DNA of 64,000 nt from Lachnospiraceae bacterium (GTDB lineage: Bacteria > Bacillota > Clostridia > Lachnospirales > Lachnospiraceae): the NCBI GenBank assembly GCA_017439675.1, contig JAFSIQ010000010.1, positions 62,001 through 126,000 of the forward strand, given 5' to 3'. Under the pieces are notes generated by a model. The model had not been told where the DNA came from. It saw only the letters and a list, made by a program, of their open reading frames with translations, and did not search any database. Position 1 is the first letter of the stretch. Each line of letters starts with the position of its first letter. This document shows, piece by piece, positions 35,634-45,644 of the stretch. The position numbers were made by a program, and so were the translations under genes.

Positions 35634-36104
35634 ATGAAAATGATATTGCAGTTATTAAAACGATATCGGGAAATTGTAGCATATCTCTTTTGGGGAGTGA
35701 TGTCCACAGTGGTTAGTTGGGGTAGCTATAGCTTGTTTGCAATCATGTTTGCAAATCAAGTTGGTGAAGTGCACATATTTAATTGGAAATTTTCAATGGT
35801 AGTGGTGATTGCCAATGTGTTATCCTGGCTTTGTGCCATTACGTTTGCGTTTTTTACAAATAAGATTTGGGTTTTTGAGAGTAAGAGTTGGAAACGTAAA
35901 GTGTGGTTGCCAGAGCTTGGAAAATTCTTATCCTCTAGAATGATAACGGGAATTGTGGAAATGATAGGAGTTCCTCTTTTGGTAAGCCTTGGTTTGAATC
36001 AAACCATCTACGGTGTAGAGGGAATGGTTGCTAAGATTTTAGTCAGTGTTATTGTCGTTTTGTTGAATTATGTGTTCAGTAAATTGTTTGTGTTTAAGGA
36101 CTAG
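35634..36104 (+). CDS. GtrA-family membrane protein
   Basis: The 156-residue protein has four membrane helices and the GtrA pattern (REIVAYLFWGVMSTVVSW, then FAFFTNKIWVFES). GtrA proteins are thought to flip or bind polyprenyl-phosphate sugars. GT2 proteins of the GtrB type at 26865 and 41232 could supply its substrate. The ATG at 35634 is preferred over the GTG at 35622, which overlaps the previous gene. Confidence 0.88.
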   Translation: MKMILQLLKRYREIVAYLFWGVMSTVVSWGSYSLFAIMFANQVGEVHIFNWKFSMVVVIANVLSWLCAITFAFFTNKIWVFESKSWKRKVWLPELGKFLSSRMITGIVEMIGVPLLVSLGLNQTIYGVEGMVAKILVSVIVVLLNYVFSKLFVFKD

Positions 36105-36167
36105 AGATGATGAGGGCATGGAATGGCATAATGAACATTGTGATTTAGATGAAAGGATATAGAAAAG

Positions 36168-38075
36168 ATGCGTATCATAAAGGGAAATATATTTCGTCAT
36201 TGTATTACGATTGTGTTGGCATATGTATTAGTGTTTGGCATGAGTCTGAATTTGTCTGTTTCCGATGAATGGACGATGGCTGGATTGTTTCAAGGTTCTG
36301 TGGGCTGGAATGGTTTTATTGCAGTTGGTTTGATGGCGTTGTGTTATTTTGCTTTAAAACCGATATTGTTAGAACAAAAGGTTGCAATTAGAAGATTGGA
36401 CGTTGTGCTATCCATGGTGATAGCATTTTGTATGTTGCTGGGAAAGAGTTTTCAGGAATATGGAAGCTTTTATATGTTTAATGCAAATAACGTGCAATTC
36501 TGTAAGTGTATCGCAGCCTTTTTTTCTTTTGCTATAATAGCGACAACCTTTGTTTGCTATATTCGTCATTTTATTGAACAAAGAAGCTTTTTCGTGCCGA
36601 ATAGCAAGACAAAGGGGATTCTTTATCAGATTTTTGATAAACGACCATTTTTAATACCGTTTTTCATTATTTTGTTGGTTTGGTTACCTTTGCTTCTTCT
36701 GTTTTATCCAGGTTTTCTGATGGGAGACACTTCTTCTCAAATTTTCATGGCGTTTAATTTGGAAAACAAATTCGCATTGCAGGTAGATCGCCCAAATCCA
36801 GAGATTTGGATTACCAACCAGCACCCAGTGGCACATACTATGCTGATTGGTGCTTGTATGAGGCTTGGTAGAATGATAGCAGGCTCTGACACCATTGGAT
36901 ATTTTATCTATACTTTGATACAGACGGTTAGTGTTGCATCTTCCCTTGCGTATGCCATGTCATTTTTGACTAAGATTAAAACAGCGTATGTTATACGCAT
37001 ATCAGTGATGCTTTTTTATCTAGTGCACCCACTGTTTAGTACATATGCAATGTTAGGTACAAAGGATACTATTTTTACAGCGTTTGCGCTTGTGTTCTGT
37101 GTTACAGTTGCACATATGGTGCATAGTGACAAGGAGCAATTGTATGGCAAACGTGAGGTGATACTTTATTTTGTGAGTATGCTAGGTTGCATCTTGTTCC
37201 GCAAGAATGCTTATCATATGTTGTTGGTTACCATTCCTTTTTTAGTTATGGTGTTGAAGAAAAACAGAGGAATACTTTTGATGTCCTTTCTCGTTTTGAT
37301 TGCATTTCAGAGCGCATATACCAACGTTTTTTTGATGAAGGCGCAGATTGCGGATGGAAGTGCGAAGGATACATTTTCAGTGCCATTTCAACAGACTGCC
37401 CGCTATATTAGAGATTATGAGGATGAAATAACTCCAGAGGAGAAAGCGGCAATAGAAGGTGTCTTAGATTATAATTATATTAGGGATAAATACGATCCTA
37501 TGAAATCGGATGAGGTAAAGAAAACCTATCGAAATGAACGGACGGATGAGGAATTTGTAGCATATGTAAAGGTATGGTTTCAAATGTTTCTAAAGCATCC
37601 GATGTGTTATGTGGAGGCAACCATTGAGAACACATATGGATATTATTGTTTCTTGGAAGAACCTATTGAAAATTGGAACTATACACAGTTTTCTGCTAAG
37701 GAGCAACAAAAGCGTATTGCGAAAGAAGGCTTTGATGTGCATTTCTGCGATGCAACGGAAGGGGTGCGCAATATTGTTACTAGGTTGCAACAGATGTTTG
37801 TTCACATGCCATTGATGTCGAATGTGATGCAGTGCGCACTTTATATGTGGATTACGATTTTTATTGTATGCGAGTACTTAAAGAAAAAGCGTTTTAAGGA
37901 AATTGGTCTTTATATGCCGATTGTATTATTACTTGCTATGTGTTTGGTTAGTCCGGTAAATGGTTCCATTTATTTCCGGTATGTGTATCCAGTTGCTTGT
38001 ATTCTGCCGATTTTGATAGGCGTTTCACTGCGATATAAGGTAATAGATGGGGACGATGACAAAAGTAAATATTAG
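36168..38075 (+). CDS. DUF6020-like polytopic membrane protein (probable GT-C glycosyltransferase)
   Basis: The 635-residue protein has about twelve membrane helices. The central outer loop contains LLFYPGFLMGDTSSQIFMA and NQHPVAHTMLIGA, which fit DUF6020 proteins from Gram-positive glycan loci and look like a GT-C active-site loop. Residues 400-530 form a large outer domain. It probably adds a sugar from a polyprenyl-phosphate donor, but its function has not been shown from sequence. Confidence 0.7.
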   Translation: MRIIKGNIFRHCITIVLAYVLVFGMSLNLSVSDEWTMAGLFQGSVGWNGFIAVGLMALCYFALKPILLEQKVAIRRLDVVLSMVIAFCMLLGKSFQEYGSFYMFNANNVQFCKCIAAFFSFAIIATTFVCYIRHFIEQRSFFVPNSKTKGILYQIFDKRPFLIPFFIILLVWLPLLLLFYPGFLMGDTSSQIFMAFNLENKFALQVDRPNPEIWITNQHPVAHTMLIGACMRLGRMIAGSDTIGYFIYTLIQTVSVASSLAYAMSFLTKIKTAYVIRISVMLFYLVHPLFSTYAMLGTKDTIFTAFALVFCVTVAHMVHSDKEQLYGKREVILYFVSMLGCILFRKNAYHMLLVTIPFLVMVLKKNRGILLMSFLVLIAFQSAYTNVFLMKAQIADGSAKDTFSVPFQQTARYIRDYEDEITPEEKAAIEGVLDYNYIRDKYDPMKSDEVKKTYRNERTDEEFVAYVKVWFQMFLKHPMCYVEATIENTYGYYCFLEEPIENWNYTQFSAKEQQKRIAKEGFDVHFCDATEGVRNIVTRLQQMFVHMPLMSNVMQCALYMWITIFIVCEYLKKKRFKEIGLYMPIVLLLAMCLVSPVNGSIYFRYVYPVACILPILIGVSLRYKVIDGDDDKSKY

Positions 38076-38202
38076 ACATGAGTTTATTGATTTTCATGCA
38101 ATGAAGGATTATAATTACTATAATTATGTGAAGTTATAAGACGGCTTTACAAAATCAAGTAACTGAGGGTAACGTGTATAGACAGAATAGGAGATGAGCA
38201 TT

Positions 38203-39309
38203 ATGAAGAAATGGATGAAAGGTTTAACATTGGTAGCATTTATGATTGTATTTTGTTTGGTGCCTGCCAAGATTTCCAATGCAGCAGTGGTGATTCCGGC
38301 ATCAGGAGACACTACTGGTAAAACAGATTATAAGAATATGATGGATGGGCTAGAGACAGATGGTCATATTATTTTGGAAGAAGGTGCGACCTATTATACA
38401 AGAACTACGCTTTGGGTGGAGAGTAACCAGTCTATTACAGCAACTGGAGCAACCATTCTCTGTAAGACGGGAGCATTTCGTAATAAGCCAACTAAGGTAA
38501 ATTATAAGTCGATTCAGAATTTTACTGTAGATGGCGGTTTTTGGAAGAATCAGAATTCGAATACTTATAAGAAGACATTAATTCAACTTTCCCATGGAAG
38601 TAATATTACACTTAAGAACATGAAGGTATACTGCAATTATGCGGGACATGCGGTTGAGTTAATTGCATGTAAGAATGTGACAGTGGATAATTGTATCTTG
38701 AAGGGTGTGGGAAAATGCAGTTCTACATCAGCGGAAGAACAGTTGCAGATTGATATTGCAGCACCCAAAAGTGCACCGACGTTGGCCAACTATGGAAAGA
38801 AGTATGTGAAAGGTCAGATTTGTCAGAATATTACAGTTACGAATTGTACCATTACGGGTGCAAGAGGCGTATCTGCCAATTGTGCAAAGGAAGCACCATA
38901 TAATAAAAAGTTTCATAAGAACATTGTGCTACAGAACAATACGATTACTGGCATGTCATCAGAAGCAGTTATATTGTTTAATGTAATGGGTGCTACTGTG
39001 GAGAATAATACGATTATCAGCAAGAGCGAAAGAACCACTACAGCATATTCGGTAGGATTGCATATTGCCATGTTTGGAACTGCACCGACCGATATGAAGA
39101 ATGCGGTGTATACCGTGAATAATAATACGATTAAGGGAGGAAGACAGGGATTCTATGTATATTCTCATTCCTCTTCTAAGTTTGGTAAGGTGATAGCAAA
39201 GAAGAACAAGTGTTATGCGAAAGCTGGAAAAGAGAAAGCAATTTGGTTGGATAAGAACAGTGTAAGAAAATCCGTATTATCTAAGAATAAGATGTACAAA
39301 TGGAAATAG
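38203..39309 (+). CDS. Secreted right-handed beta-helix protein
   Basis: The 368-residue protein starts at 38203, where AGGAG is correctly spaced. It has a signal peptide (MKKWMKGLTLVAFMIVFCLV, cleavage after SNA). Repeated strands of the type NITLKNMKVY, NVTVDNCILKG, NITVTNCTITG and ATVENNTIIS give a parallel beta helix, as in polysaccharide lyases and epimerases. No catalytic residues can be assigned. Its place in the glycan locus suggests a glycan-modifying or binding role outside the cell. Confidence 0.78.
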   Translation: MKKWMKGLTLVAFMIVFCLVPAKISNAAVVIPASGDTTGKTDYKNMMDGLETDGHIILEEGATYYTRTTLWVESNQSITATGATILCKTGAFRNKPTKVNYKSIQNFTVDGGFWKNQNSNTYKKTLIQLSHGSNITLKNMKVYCNYAGHAVELIACKNVTVDNCILKGVGKCSSTSAEEQLQIDIAAPKSAPTLANYGKKYVKGQICQNITVTNCTITGARGVSANCAKEAPYNKKFHKNIVLQNNTITGMSSEAVILFNVMGATVENNTIISKSERTTTAYSVGLHIAMFGTAPTDMKNAVYTVNNNTIKGGRQGFYVYSHSSSKFGKVIAKKNKCYAKAGKEKAIWLDKNSVRKSVLSKNKMYKWK

Positions 39310-39341
39310 ATTAGTATCGGAAGACGGAGAGGATTTGCAAA

Positions 39342-41210
39342 ATGATATTTGTAAAACAACTATGTATCGGTATGACTGTATTGCTTGCAATATGGTTTTT
39401 GCTGAATCGAAAACCGAATATATGGAACGGTATACGGGAGCGTGTAGAGAATACGAAGGATAGAAATATTGTTCTGCTTATGGCTTTGCTCATATTATTG
39501 GTGGAAGGGTCTGTGGTATTATTCAGACAAACTCCTTTTGTGGCAGATGAAGTATATTCTATGTCCGGTGCAGCCTTCTTTGCAGGTTACGACTGGAGTA
39601 ATTATATGTCTCTCCATAAGTTTTATAATTTTGGATATGCCATGTTGTTTGCACCATTGTATAAGGTTTTTACAGACCCAGTTTTCATTTATCAGGGAAT
39701 GTTGTTTGGAAATGTTATTCTTTTTGTTTGCATTTATATCATGGCATATTACATCGCAAGAAAGCATTTGCAACTTGCGAAGCTGTATAGTGCTGTAATT
39801 GCCTTGGTTTGTTCTTATAATTCCATTAGCTTATTTTTTAAAGGATATCTTTATAATGAGTTGCCACTGGCATTTATTATGTGGATTACACTTTTATTAT
39901 TGTTAGAACTTTCTGTGGCAACTGGCAAGAAGAGAGTGGTTCTTTCGGGTGTATTGGGAATCATCACTGCGTATGCATACTTAGTGCATAGCAGATGTTT
40001 GATTTTGTATGGTACTTTGGTTGTACTAGTATTGCTCTTTTTGTTGATTTACAAAAAATGGATTGTACAACCATTATCGTTTGGTGTGGCATTTGGAGTC
40101 TGTTTCTGTTTGGAAAAACTATTATTGCAATATGTTCAAACCAACCTTTATTTACAGGGAACAGAAGTGGTGATGAAGAATTCGGTAGAACATATGGCTA
40201 CGGGAACATGGCAGTACAAAATACTTGGTTCTTTGGAAGGAATAGGGAAACTGATTGCGCAGTTTTTCTCTTTGGCGGGGGCTATGACAATCGAAACGGG
40301 TGGTTTGGTAACGGTTGTCTCGGCGGTGGCACTCTATTATCTATACAAGAATTTTAGGAAATTGAGAACTGGCGAGATGGATAAGGCACATTTCCTATTA
40401 ACCGTGTTTTCCTTTGTTTCCTTTTGGGGAATGGTGGTATGTATTGCGTTGTTCGGTGCATCCAATTCCAAACCGAGATTTCTTATGTATAGCAGATATT
40501 TTTCGCCATTCATAGGACCATTTTTATTCCTGGGATTAGAGCGATTGAAGAATGATAAACAGTTGAGGCTCAAGTGGATTCTGATATGGTCCACAGTGCT
40601 GACAATGATAGTGGGACTGACCTATCTGTTCTATACCTATCCGTTGTCAAATGATGCTAGCATGAAGGAGAATGCTTCACTTTATCTGTTTATGCCATTT
40701 TCCATGTACAATAAGCAGGTTACATTTTCTAAAAATGTTTTTTTCATAGCAATGGTATTATTACTTCTGTTTACAGTACTTTTGTTGTATTTGAATTATC
40801 GAAAGCAGTTCGTAGCATTTTGCATGGTGAGTATTGCCTTTTCCGCTATATTAGTATGGCGCGTGGAGCTGAGACAAAATCAACCGGCGGCAGAGCGTCG
40901 ATACGAGATGTGTGATACTACTTATAAGGTGCTGCATGCAGACATATTTGAGGATGTAGAGATTCACTGTGATGGTGATGATATGTATGAAAAGAGTGTT
41001 CTTGTTATGTGTTACGACAAAGAGATTGTCTATAATCTTGAAGGCGTTACCGTGGGTAAAGGAGATGTACTGTTATCCAATTCGTTGGATTATATAGAGA
41101 CATATGCCCCACAATATATATATCAGTTGGATGATGGTGAATACATGGCTGTGTGGGATGAAGATGTGCATGCTTATCTGCAACAACATTATGAGTTATA
41201 TAAGGAATAG
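39342..41210 (+). CDS. GT39/ArnT-like membrane glycosyltransferase
   Basis: The 622-residue protein has about twelve membrane helices and a 90-residue C-terminal outer tail. The first outer loop contains TPFVADEVYSMSGAAFF, with the Asp-Glu pair typical of GT-C catalytic loops. It probably transfers a sugar from a lipid-phosphate donor to the growing glycan. The gene is followed after 21 bases by a GT2 gene that could make the donor. Confidence 0.75.
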   Translation: MIFVKQLCIGMTVLLAIWFLLNRKPNIWNGIRERVENTKDRNIVLLMALLILLVEGSVVLFRQTPFVADEVYSMSGAAFFAGYDWSNYMSLHKFYNFGYAMLFAPLYKVFTDPVFIYQGMLFGNVILFVCIYIMAYYIARKHLQLAKLYSAVIALVCSYNSISLFFKGYLYNELPLAFIMWITLLLLLELSVATGKKRVVLSGVLGIITAYAYLVHSRCLILYGTLVVLVLLFLLIYKKWIVQPLSFGVAFGVCFCLEKLLLQYVQTNLYLQGTEVVMKNSVEHMATGTWQYKILGSLEGIGKLIAQFFSLAGAMTIETGGLVTVVSAVALYYLYKNFRKLRTGEMDKAHFLLTVFSFVSFWGMVVCIALFGASNSKPRFLMYSRYFSPFIGPFLFLGLERLKNDKQLRLKWILIWSTVLTMIVGLTYLFYTYPLSNDASMKENASLYLFMPFSMYNKQVTFSKNVFFIAMVLLLLFTVLLLYLNYRKQFVAFCMVSIAFSAILVWRVELRQNQPAAERRYEMCDTTYKVLHADIFEDVEIHCDGDDMYEKSVLVMCYDKEIVYNLEGVTVGKGDVLLSNSLDYIETYAPQYIYQLDDGEYMAVWDEDVHAYLQQHYELYKE

Positions 41211-41231
41211 AATACCAAAAGGAGAATGAGA

Positions 41232-42227
41232 ATGAAGCTAATTATTCAAATACCATGTTTAAATGAAGCAGAAACATTGGAAATAGCATTAAATGATTTG
41301 CCGAAACAGATTGACGGAATTGACGAAATTGAATATTTGATTATCAATGATGGTAGTACAGATGATACTGTACAGGTGGCACGCAATTGGGGCGTTCACC
41401 ATGTCGTGACGTTTAAGAAAAATAAGGGACTCGCGAGAGGTTTTATGGCGGGTTTGGATGCATGCTTAAGAGCAGGTGCAGATATCATTGTGAATACTGA
41501 TGCGGATAATCAATACAATGGTGCAGATATCGAAAAGATAGTTCGTCCTATTTTGGAGGGAAAGGCAGATATTGTTATCGGAGAACGTCCGATTGATGAT
41601 ACGGAGCATTTTTCACCGCTGAAAAAGAAATTGCAGCATTTGGGTAGTTGGACCGTGCGTGTCGCATCTAAGTCAGATATTCCAGATGCACCTAGCGGAT
41701 TTCGTGCATATAGTCGGGAGGCGGCTATGCGTCTCAATGTGGTGAATGAATATACCTACACATTAGAAACAATTGTACAAGCAGGTCATGAAAAGATGGC
41801 AATGACCTCAGTTCCAATTCGTACCAATGCAGAGCTTCGTTCGTCTCGATTGTTTAATAGCATGTTTGGCTATGTGAAGAAGTCTATGGTGACGATTATT
41901 CGTTCATTCCTTATGTATAAACCGTTGCGATTTTTTGGTGGTATTGGTACAGTACTATTCATGATTGGTTTAGTATTAGGTATTCGCTATTTGGTATTCA
42001 TGTTTACGGGGGATGCGGGAGGACATGTACAGTCTTTGATTTTGGCATCTACTTTGTTGATGATGGGTACCATGACTATTATTATTGGTTTACAGGCGGA
42101 TATTATTGCAGCGAATCGTAAAATACTAGAAGATGTTCAGTATCATGTGAGAAAGATTGACTATGATTTAGCAGTGAAACAAGCAAAGAAGGATAAGAAG
42201 AAAGACCAGAAGAAAGATAAGCAGTAG
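41232..42227 (+). CDS. Polyprenyl-phosphate glycosyltransferase (GT2)
   Basis: The 331-residue protein has KLIIQIPCLNEAETLEIAL, IINDGSTDDT and TDADNQYNG (DxD metal site), with two C-terminal membrane helices. It ends in a very lysine-rich tail (KQAKKDKKKDQKKDKQ). The ATG at 41232 is seven bases from GGAG, whereas the ATG at 41226 is too close. It resembles dolichol- or undecaprenyl-phosphate mannose or glucose synthases and probably feeds the GT-C proteins upstream. Confidence 0.88.
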   Translation: MKLIIQIPCLNEAETLEIALNDLPKQIDGIDEIEYLIINDGSTDDTVQVARNWGVHHVVTFKKNKGLARGFMAGLDACLRAGADIIVNTDADNQYNGADIEKIVRPILEGKADIVIGERPIDDTEHFSPLKKKLQHLGSWTVRVASKSDIPDAPSGFRAYSREAAMRLNVVNEYTYTLETIVQAGHEKMAMTSVPIRTNAELRSSRLFNSMFGYVKKSMVTIIRSFLMYKPLRFFGGIGTVLFMIGLVLGIRYLVFMFTGDAGGHVQSLILASTLLMMGTMTIIIGLQADIIAANRKILEDVQYHVRKIDYDLAVKQAKKDKKKDQKKDKQ

Positions 42228-42300
42228 ATTGGTAAATGAGAGAAAGAGTGCTAGATGACAACCCAAGGTTAATTGTTGGAATGACTAGCGGAGAATAATT

Positions 42301-43259
42301 ATGAGTAGATGTCAAGTGTCGGTGGTTGTGCCACATTACAATTCACCGGAATTATTAGTTAAGTTATTAGAAAGTATACCAGATGAAGAGAGTATAGAAG
42401 TGATTGTTGTGGATGACAACAGTACGATGGAATTAACTGTTGTAGAGGAGTATGTAAAGCGACGTAGCAATGTACAATTCTATACAAATGATTCCGGTGT
42501 AAAGAATGCAGGTGCCAGCCGTAAGTTGCATTGAAACATGTGACAGGAAAATGGATACTGTTTGCAGATTCTGATGATTTTTTTGTGGAGAATTTTATGA
42601 ATGTAGTGTCACCGTTTCTGAATTCTGATTATGACATGGTTTATTTTCCTCCAACCAGTATGGATTTGAAGACGGGCAAGATTTCATCTCGCCATGTCAT
42701 GTATATGGAGATGATACTAAAAGCATACGAGAAGCCAACACTGAAAAATATTACAGAAATGAAGTTTGCTTTTTGTTCACCGTGGTCAAAATTAATCCGG
42801 ACAGCCATGATGAAAGACAATGATATTACTTTTGATGAGGTGGCAGTATCCAATGATATTATGTGTCTGACTAAATGTGCATACCATTGTAGAAAGGTTG
42901 GTATATCCAATCAAACAATTTACTGTGTTACCCGTGGAGGGAATTCTCTTACAACGAACAAGGATGAGAAGCGGTTTGATACTAGAGTAGATGTGTTTGT
43001 CAATCGTTATATCTATGCACGAGAGCATTTATCTAAGAAAGAGTTTCGTTATACGCATCTTGACCGACAGGCTTTGGGTAAGTTAGTAGACGTATTCATT
43101 GAAAAATGGGGAGCTAAGAAGTTTTTTTGGATATGTGGTTTGTATATGAAGAATCGCATATATATATTTGACTGGGGATTGTTGAATCCTGTGACTTTAT
43201 TCCACAAGGCAAAGGTAGAACTTCAGTGGTGGATGGATATTAAGAAGCATCGAAAATAG
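42301..43259 (+). pseudogene. GT2 glycosyltransferase broken by a single-base deletion
   Basis: One frame (42301-42534) encodes a GT2 start (CQVSVVVPHYNSPELLVKLL, VVDDNSTM, KNAGASRK) and stops early. The next frame (42525 onward to 43259) continues seamlessly with ALKHVTGKWILFADSDDFF, the DxD-bearing block that normally follows NAGASRN. Inserting one base between 42522 and 42525 restores a single protein of about 319 residues. No slippery heptamer or homopolymer is present at the junction, so programmed shifting is unlikely. A sequencing error or a real inactivating mutation are the alternatives. Confidence 0.85.
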
Positions 43260-43303
43260 TGAGTGAAAGAGTATTTATTGGATTATAATATGAGGATTTT
43301 GTG

Positions 43304-44362
43304 ATGAGGATTTGTGTAGTAACGGTATACAATGGTTCCAATTATGGTGCCCGTCTGCAGGCATTGGCTTTAAAACATGTGTTAGAAGAAAAAGGTCATA
43401 CCGTGACCCATGTTGAGACAGGAGCTCGTAATCCAAGGTCAAGAGCGGTCAAAAAGATTATTAAGAGATTGATTACTTTTGATTGGAGAAAGGATTCTCT
43501 GAAATTTCAGTGGGATACAGGAAGTTTATTTGTTCAAGAGGCAAAAGAATTTGATGTTTGTAGTATTGCCGAGGCAGGCGAGGCAGATTTGGTAATCTTT
43601 GGTAGTGACGAGATATGGAATGTTAGACGTAAGATGATATATCAATATCCGGTATTGTTTGGTAAGGGCATTGAGAATGATTGGAAAACATCTTATGCGG
43701 TATCCATTAATGATGCCACAGTGGCAGATTTTAACAAAAGACCATTTTCACTTGAGGAGATTCGCAAGTTTAAAAAGATTACGGTGAGAGATCAATACTC
43801 AAAAGATGTGTTGTCTTCTTTGCTACCGGAATATGAGATTGCCACAGTGGTGGATCCAACATTTTTACCAGAAAGAAGCTTTTATGAAGGCATTATGGAA
43901 ACGCCAGAATTGGATTCCTATATTTTGATTTATTCATATGGAAACTATCTGACAGAGGATGTAATGCAGCAAATACAGGAATTTGCAAAAAAGAAAAACT
44001 TGAAGATTATCTCTGTGCTAGGATATTTCGCATGGTGTAATTATAATACACCATGTTCCACTAAAAAGGTATTGGGTTTATTTAAGAACGCAGAGTATGT
44101 ATTTACAGATACTTTTCATGGCGCAATATTTTCAATGCTATTTGAGAAGAATTTTGTTGTTATTTCGAGAGGAACCAAGAAATTAGATACACTGCTTGAC
44201 ATATATTCCTTGGAAGATAGAAAGATACAACCTGCAGGTAGAACCATTGAGACGATTGCAAATCAGACAATTGATTATGTTTCATTTAATCAGACGCGAG
44301 AAGAACTAAGGAGAAGGTCATTCGTGGAGTTGGATGAAATATTAAATTTGAAAAGTGAGTAA
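43304..44362 (+). CDS. Polysaccharide pyruvyl transferase family protein
   Basis: The 352-residue protein begins MRICVVTVYNGSNYGARLQA and has FGSDEIWNVR, VDPTFLPE and a late TDTFHGAIFSMLFEKNFV block, the signature of pyruvyl transferases in Firmicute capsule loci. It overlaps the flippase gene leader. It likely adds pyruvate, or a related group, to a sugar of the repeat unit. Confidence 0.87.
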   Translation: MRICVVTVYNGSNYGARLQALALKHVLEEKGHTVTHVETGARNPRSRAVKKIIKRLITFDWRKDSLKFQWDTGSLFVQEAKEFDVCSIAEAGEADLVIFGSDEIWNVRRKMIYQYPVLFGKGIENDWKTSYAVSINDATVADFNKRPFSLEEIRKFKKITVRDQYSKDVLSSLLPEYEIATVVDPTFLPERSFYEGIMETPELDSYILIYSYGNYLTEDVMQQIQEFAKKKNLKIISVLGYFAWCNYNTPCSTKKVLGLFKNAEYVFTDTFHGAIFSMLFEKNFVVISRGTKKLDTLLDIYSLEDRKIQPAGRTIETIANQTIDYVSFNQTREELRRRSFVELDEILNLKSE

Positions 44363-44366
44363 AAAA

Positions 44367-45629
44367 ATGAGTAATCAGAAACAGACAAAAAAATTAGGCG
44401 TATATTTGGACAGCATGATTAACAAAATTTTATATTGTGCATTTAGTTTTTTTGCTAATATTTTAATTACACGTTATTTGGGTGTAGAATTCAAAGGAGA
44501 GTATACGTATGTGTTGAACACTGCAAGTATGATCTCTATTTTGGCTGGAATGGGTATTTATCATTCCATCCCATATTTTAATAGAAAGAATCAAGACACA
44601 GAACAAACATTGTTCGAGTATATGAATATATTCGTTTTTCAATGTTTGTTTTATACGTTTGTTGGAATTCTTATAGGAGTATTTACTCCAGGTGTCCGTG
44701 TTAAGTTTATTATTCTATTGATGGTTTTGGATAATGTGACACAGCAATTGAATATGTTGATGCTAGTTAAGGATGTGAAAAAGAGAAATCGGATCTATCT
44801 TCGAGGTGCAATTTTAAGTTTGCTTCTCAATGGAATTATATTTGTTTTGCTGGAGAAATATGTGCTGGCTGCAGTTATGGTTACCGCATTTGTGAAGGTG
44901 TATTATTTGATTTCTTATCTGGTGACCATTCACAAACCAATTAGTTATCGTGCATTGAATAAAAATCATATTTTACAGTATGTGAAATTTGGATATCTTC
45001 CAATGTTATCCTACTTTTTAATTACCATCAATTACAAAATGGACGTTATTATGTTGGAATGGTTCCCTCAAGTCAGTGATGCGCAGTTAAGTTATTATTC
45101 CTTAGGTGTGACAGTGGCTGATATTGCATGGATTATTTCTGATGTGTTTAAGGATGTGATTTTTTCTAAGACAGCGAGAGGGGATCATTACAAAGAAATC
45201 GCAGCAGCAATTCGTGTTTCCAATGCATTTATGTGCTTGATTGTACTAGGGATGATTCTGTTTGGAAAGTTATTTATTCAGATTTTTTATGGGGAGGATT
45301 TCCTTCCTGCTTATGATATTACTGTGATGTTATTCTTTGGTGTTCCATTGATGTCATGGTTTAAGATTTTGCATCCGCTATATAATGCACAGGGTAAGAG
45401 AGTATTCTCTTTTGTGACGCTCTTGATTGCGGCCCTTGTGAATATTGGGATCAATGGAGCAGTGATTCCGCATTGGGGAATTGAAGGTGCAGCATTTGCA
45501 TCCATTATTTCCTATGCAGTATGCGGTTTGGTATACTTGGTTACTTTTTCAAGAATGGCGAGGCTTTCATTTTGGAGTTTGTTTATACCAAGGAAGGCGG
45601 ATTTTGTGAAAATATTTAAAGCTCAATAG
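44367..45629 (+). CDS. Oligosaccharide flippase (Wzx/MOP family)
   Basis: The 420-residue protein has about twelve membrane helices. It has the N-terminal FANILITRYLGVEFKGEYTY and the FGYLPMLSYFLITINYKMD segment common in polysaccharide-export flippases. The ATG at 44367 is preferred over the GTG at 44355. It is a second flippase in this window, so the rhamnose locus should export its own repeat unit separately from region 1. Confidence 0.88.
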   Translation: MSNQKQTKKLGVYLDSMINKILYCAFSFFANILITRYLGVEFKGEYTYVLNTASMISILAGMGIYHSIPYFNRKNQDTEQTLFEYMNIFVFQCLFYTFVGILIGVFTPGVRVKFIILLMVLDNVTQQLNMLMLVKDVKKRNRIYLRGAILSLLLNGIIFVLLEKYVLAAVMVTAFVKVYYLISYLVTIHKPISYRALNKNHILQYVKFGYLPMLSYFLITINYKMDVIMLEWFPQVSDAQLSYYSLGVTVADIAWIISDVFKDVIFSKTARGDHYKEIAAAIRVSNAFMCLIVLGMILFGKLFIQIFYGEDFLPAYDITVMLFFGVPLMSWFKILHPLYNAQGKRVFSFVTLLIAALVNIGINGAVIPHWGIEGAAFASIISYAVCGLVYLVTFSRMARLSFWSLFIPRKADFVKIFKAQ

Positions 45630-45644
45630 CGAGTGGAGGCTATC

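Noticed and set aside
35054..35707. 217-codon open frame on the minus strand
   Set aside because: It overlaps the pyruvyl transferase and GtrA genes, both well supported on the plus strand, and resembles no family.
36528..36540. TTTTGCTATAAT promoter-like match
   Set aside because: It lies inside the DUF6020-like coding sequence, with no gene start following.
42523..42534. Programmed frameshift in the split glycosyltransferase
   Set aside because: There is no slippery heptamer, homopolymer or downstream pseudoknot signal; a simple deletion explains the data.
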